8,561 nucleotides of DNA from Acidobacteriota bacterium (GTDB taxonomy: Bacteria > Acidobacteriota > Terriglobia > Bryobacterales > Bryobacteraceae), in assembly GCA_016871135.1 (NCBI GenBank), contig VFZQ01000191.1:1-8561 (forward strand). Reading direction: 5' to 3'. Position 1 is the stretch's first letter; each line of letters opens with the position of its first letter. Position numbers and translations under genes: made by a program. Positions 6,546 through 8,561 of this stretch are shown here, in pieces. The notes under the pieces are model-generated. The model was not told where the DNA came from and ran no database searches. It was given only the letters and a program-made list of their open reading frames with translations.

Positions 6546-8561
6546 TCAGTTGACCTTCATGAGCACGAATGTGAGGTCGTCGTACTGCTCGGCTTCGCGG
6601 ATCCAGCCGCGCATTTCGGCGGCGATGCGAGCCGACATTTCGTCGATGGGCAGCTTTGCGACGTCGCCAAGCAGCGCCTTCAGCCGGTCTTCGCCGAACT
6701 CTTCGTCGGACGGGTTCATGGCCTCGGTGACGCCGTCGGTGAAGGCGATCAGCACATCGCCTTTTTGCAGTCCGACCGACGCCTCTTCGTAGCGCATCTG
6801 CGGAAAGAGGCCGATGGGCGTGCCGCCGGCCGGGAGTTCGACGATCTCGCCGTTTTCGCCGCGCCACAAATACGGCGGGTTATGGCCGGCGTTGACGTAG
6901 CGAAGCTGGTTGGTCTCTTTGTCGATTTGCGCGTAGAAGAATGTCGCGTAGCTCTTGGCTTGGGTCGAGCGGTGGAGAAGGCGGTTCATGCGCGCGGCGA
7001 GATCGGGGAGCGCGATGCCTTCCTCGCTCGACACGATTCGCAAGGTGGCTTGGACGACCGACATGATGAGCGCGGCGGCGACGCCTTTGCCGGCGATATC
7101 GGCGATGGCGATGCCGAGCTTGTGATCGCCGTAGTCGATGAAGTCGTAGTAGTCGCCGCCCACGCCGCGCGCGGGGATGCTCAAGCCCGCCAGTTGCGCC
7201 ATCGGCGTTTGCGGCGCTTGAGCGGGCAGCAAACGGCGCTGCACTTCGGTGGCGAGTTCGACATCTTTGCGCAACTTTTCCTGCTCGACGATGCGGCTGG
7301 TGAGTCCGGCGTTTTCGATGAGCAGGGCGAGTTGTCCGGCGGCGCGGGAGGCGATGGCGCGTTCTTCGAAGTGGAACTTGTCGCGGCCCTTCAGCAGCAC
7401 GACGCCGCTGATTTCGTTCTTGGCGCGGAGAGCGATGGCGAGCGTGGCACCCGAGGCGTGGAGGGAGCGAATTTCGCTGGTGTAGTCGGGCTTGGCGGCT
7501 TCGGCCCAGCGTTGCCAGGTTTCGAAATCGCCTTGATGCATCGGCAGCGGCATCGCCAGGAAGCGCAGCCGTCCGGTGAGAAATCCGTTGGCGGGGATTT
7601 GCAGTGACTCGCCGCGTAGTAGGTCTCCGTCGCGCTTGAGCAGGATAGCCGACTTGGCTTGCATGGCGTCGCGCAGAGCGTCGACGGCTTTGTTGATCGC
7701 ATCGTCGAAGGTCTTCGCGTTGCGCGAGGCGGCGGTGAGATCTTCGGCGAGCGATTGCTCGGAGATTGCGGCTGTTTCCTTGTCTTCGCGCGAAGCGGCA
7801 AAACGCTTTACGCTCCGGCGCAGCGCGTTCCAAAAGCCTTCGGGTTCATCGCGCAATGCGGCCATCGGCGGGACGAGCGTCGCGCGCCAGGCCGGAATCG
7901 CCGATGCGGCGATGGCGACGGCCGAGACGAGCACGATGACGCCGATGAATTCGAACGGAGGACTGTCGCCGACTCCGTAGACGCTACGCAGCACCGGCAT
8001 GATGGCGAAAGCGCCGGCGAGCCCGAGTCCGATGCCGATGGCGGCCATCTTCAAACCCGCGCCGGTAACGAGTTCGAAGACGCTGCGTTGTGTGGCGCCC
8101 ATGGCCATGCGCGTGCCGAACTCGACGGTGCGCTGGCGGACCGAGTAGGCCATGACGCCATAGACGCCGAGCGCCGACAGCAGCAGAGCCGCTAAGGCGA
8201 AAAATCCCGTGAGCGCGGAACTGACGATCTCAAGCGCAAGCGCGTCGCGCCGGCCGTCCCTCATCGTCGAAACGTTTTGAATCGGCAGCTCTGGATCGAA
8301 CTTCTGAATCGCCGCGCGGATTTCCGGTACGACCGATTCGACCGGGCGTTTCGTGTGCACGACAAACTGCATGTTCTGCCAGGCGATGGTGATGCCGAGG
8401 AAGTACAGCTCGGGCTCGGGCGGCTTGCCGATGCCGTCGTTCTTTACGTCGCCGATAACGCCCACGACTTCGAACGGAGAACCGCCGAGCTTGCCGGTTG
8501 CGCCGACGGCGTCGACATTGGGCCAGTAGAATTTCGCGGCGGTCTCGGTGGGGGCGGCGCG
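6546..8561 (-). CDS. FtsX/MacB (ADOP-like) permease half fused to GAF-like and SpoIIE-type PP2C phosphatase domains; start beyond the window
   Basis: The frame is open to the right edge (671 visible codons; residue 1 is codon 8559-8561). The Met-like start at 8465 is an internal GTG inside a conserved domain. Residues 1-110 are a MacB periplasmic core domain (FEVVGVIGDVKNDGIGKPPE around 30-49; RPVESVVPEIRAAI around 72-85). Three membrane spans follow (about 116-141, 170-192, 203-223) with RQRTVEFGTRMAMGAT (142-157) and the closing PAWRATLVPPMAALRDE (223-239), as in acidobacterial ADOP permeases. After a charged linker come a GAF-like domain (about 273-422), a linking helix with LATEVQRRLLP (436-446) and a SpoIIE-type PP2C domain (about 457-671). 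Metal-binding Asp candidates are Asp470 (GGDYYDF), Asp488 (IADIAGKG), Asp609 (FTDGV) and Asp661/662 (YDDLTF), so the Ser/Thr phosphatase looks active. By topology the phosphatase is cytoplasmic. A first permease half is expected beyond the edge. No ABC ATPase is visible. Confidence 0.9.
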   Translation of the reverse strand, partial: RAAPTETAAKFYWPNVDAVGATGKLGGSPFEVVGVIGDVKNDGIGKPPEPELYFLGITIAWQNMQFVVHTKRPVESVVPEIRAAIQKFDPELPIQNVSTMRDGRRDALALEIVSSALTGFFALAALLLSALGVYGVMAYSVRQRTVEFGTRMAMGATQRSVFELVTGAGLKMAAIGIGLGLAGAFAIMPVLRSVYGVGDSPPFEFIGVIVLVSAVAIAASAIPAWRATLVPPMAALRDEPEGFWNALRRSVKRFAASREDKETAAISEQSLAEDLTAASRNAKTFDDAINKAVDALRDAMQAKSAILLKRDGDLLRGESLQIPANGFLTGRLRFLAMPLPMHQGDFETWQRWAEAAKPDYTSEIRSLHASGATLAIALRAKNEISGVVLLKGRDKFHFEERAIASRAAGQLALLIENAGLTSRIVEQEKLRKDVELATEVQRRLLPAQAPQTPMAQLAGLSIPARGVGGDYYDFIDYGDHKLGIAIADIAGKGVAAALIMSVVQATLRIVSSEEGIALPDLAARMNRLLHRSTQAKSYATFFYAQIDKETNQLRYVNAGHNPPYLWRGENGEIVELPAGGTPIGLFPQMRYEEASVGLQKGDVLIAFTDGVTEAMNPSDEEFGEDRLKALLGDVAKLPIDEMSARIAAEMRGWIREAEQYDDLTFVLMKVN

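Noticed and set aside
6507..7607. 366-aa plus-strand frame opposite the phosphatase, beginning near the end of the methyltransferase
   Set aside because: The minus-strand frame encodes a full PP2C domain with conserved motifs; the plus frame is its Gly/Asp/Val-rich shadow.
6880..7833. 317-aa minus-strand frame offset from the phosphatase
   Set aside because: It is the Arg-rich alternative frame of the GAF/phosphatase gene with no recognisable motif.
8463..8465. GTG as the start of the permease-phosphatase gene
   Set aside because: The 32 codons upstream to the window edge stay open and translate into a typical MacB periplasmic domain (FYWPNVDAVG...GGSPFEVV), so the GTG is internal.

Overview
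The window reads like a piece of an Acidobacteriota chromosome, most probably the Solibacter/Bryobacter side of the phylum. This is inferred from gene families, not from any marker gene. It holds a very large PknB-type Ser/Thr kinase with a TPR tail and the N-terminal module common in that group. It also holds an FtsX/MacB-type permease half that resembles the acidobacterial 'ADOP' permeases. GC is high throughout, genes are tightly packed, and I see no mobile element, tRNA, rRNA or CRISPR array.

Layout: (1) 1-357 (+) is the C-terminal end of a subtilisin-like (S8) protease whose start lies outside the window. (2) 356-388 is a hairpin with A and T tracts on either side, placed to end transcription from both directions. 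(3) 390-647 (-) is an 85-aa protein of unknown function with a clear ribosome binding site, 27 nt downstream of (4) 675-3749 (-), the 1024-aa kinase-TPR protein; these two look like one operon. (5) The short gap at about 3750-3826 separates the kinase from the divergent glgB and holds a candidate promoter that would make the kinase mRNA leaderless. (6) About 3827-5968 (+) is glgB, the glycogen branching enzyme. Its stop overlaps (ATGA) the start of (7) 5965-6519 (+), a short integral membrane methyltransferase of the isoprenylcysteine methyltransferase/NnrU/MddA type. (8) 6546-8561 (-), converging on it and running off the right edge, is one continuous reading frame that joins an FtsX/MacB permease half to a GAF-like domain and a complete SpoIIE-type PP2C phosphatase.

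The most notable item is this permease-GAF-SpoIIE fusion. It physically joins the membrane core of a MacB-like transporter to a cytoplasmic Ser/Thr phosphatase whose metal-binding aspartates are all present. A Ser/Thr kinase-TPR receptor lies in the same window, so kinase and phosphatase signalling are neighbours, but a functional link is only conjecture. The other genes (glycogen branching, membrane methyltransferase, protease) do not obviously form one pathway with them.
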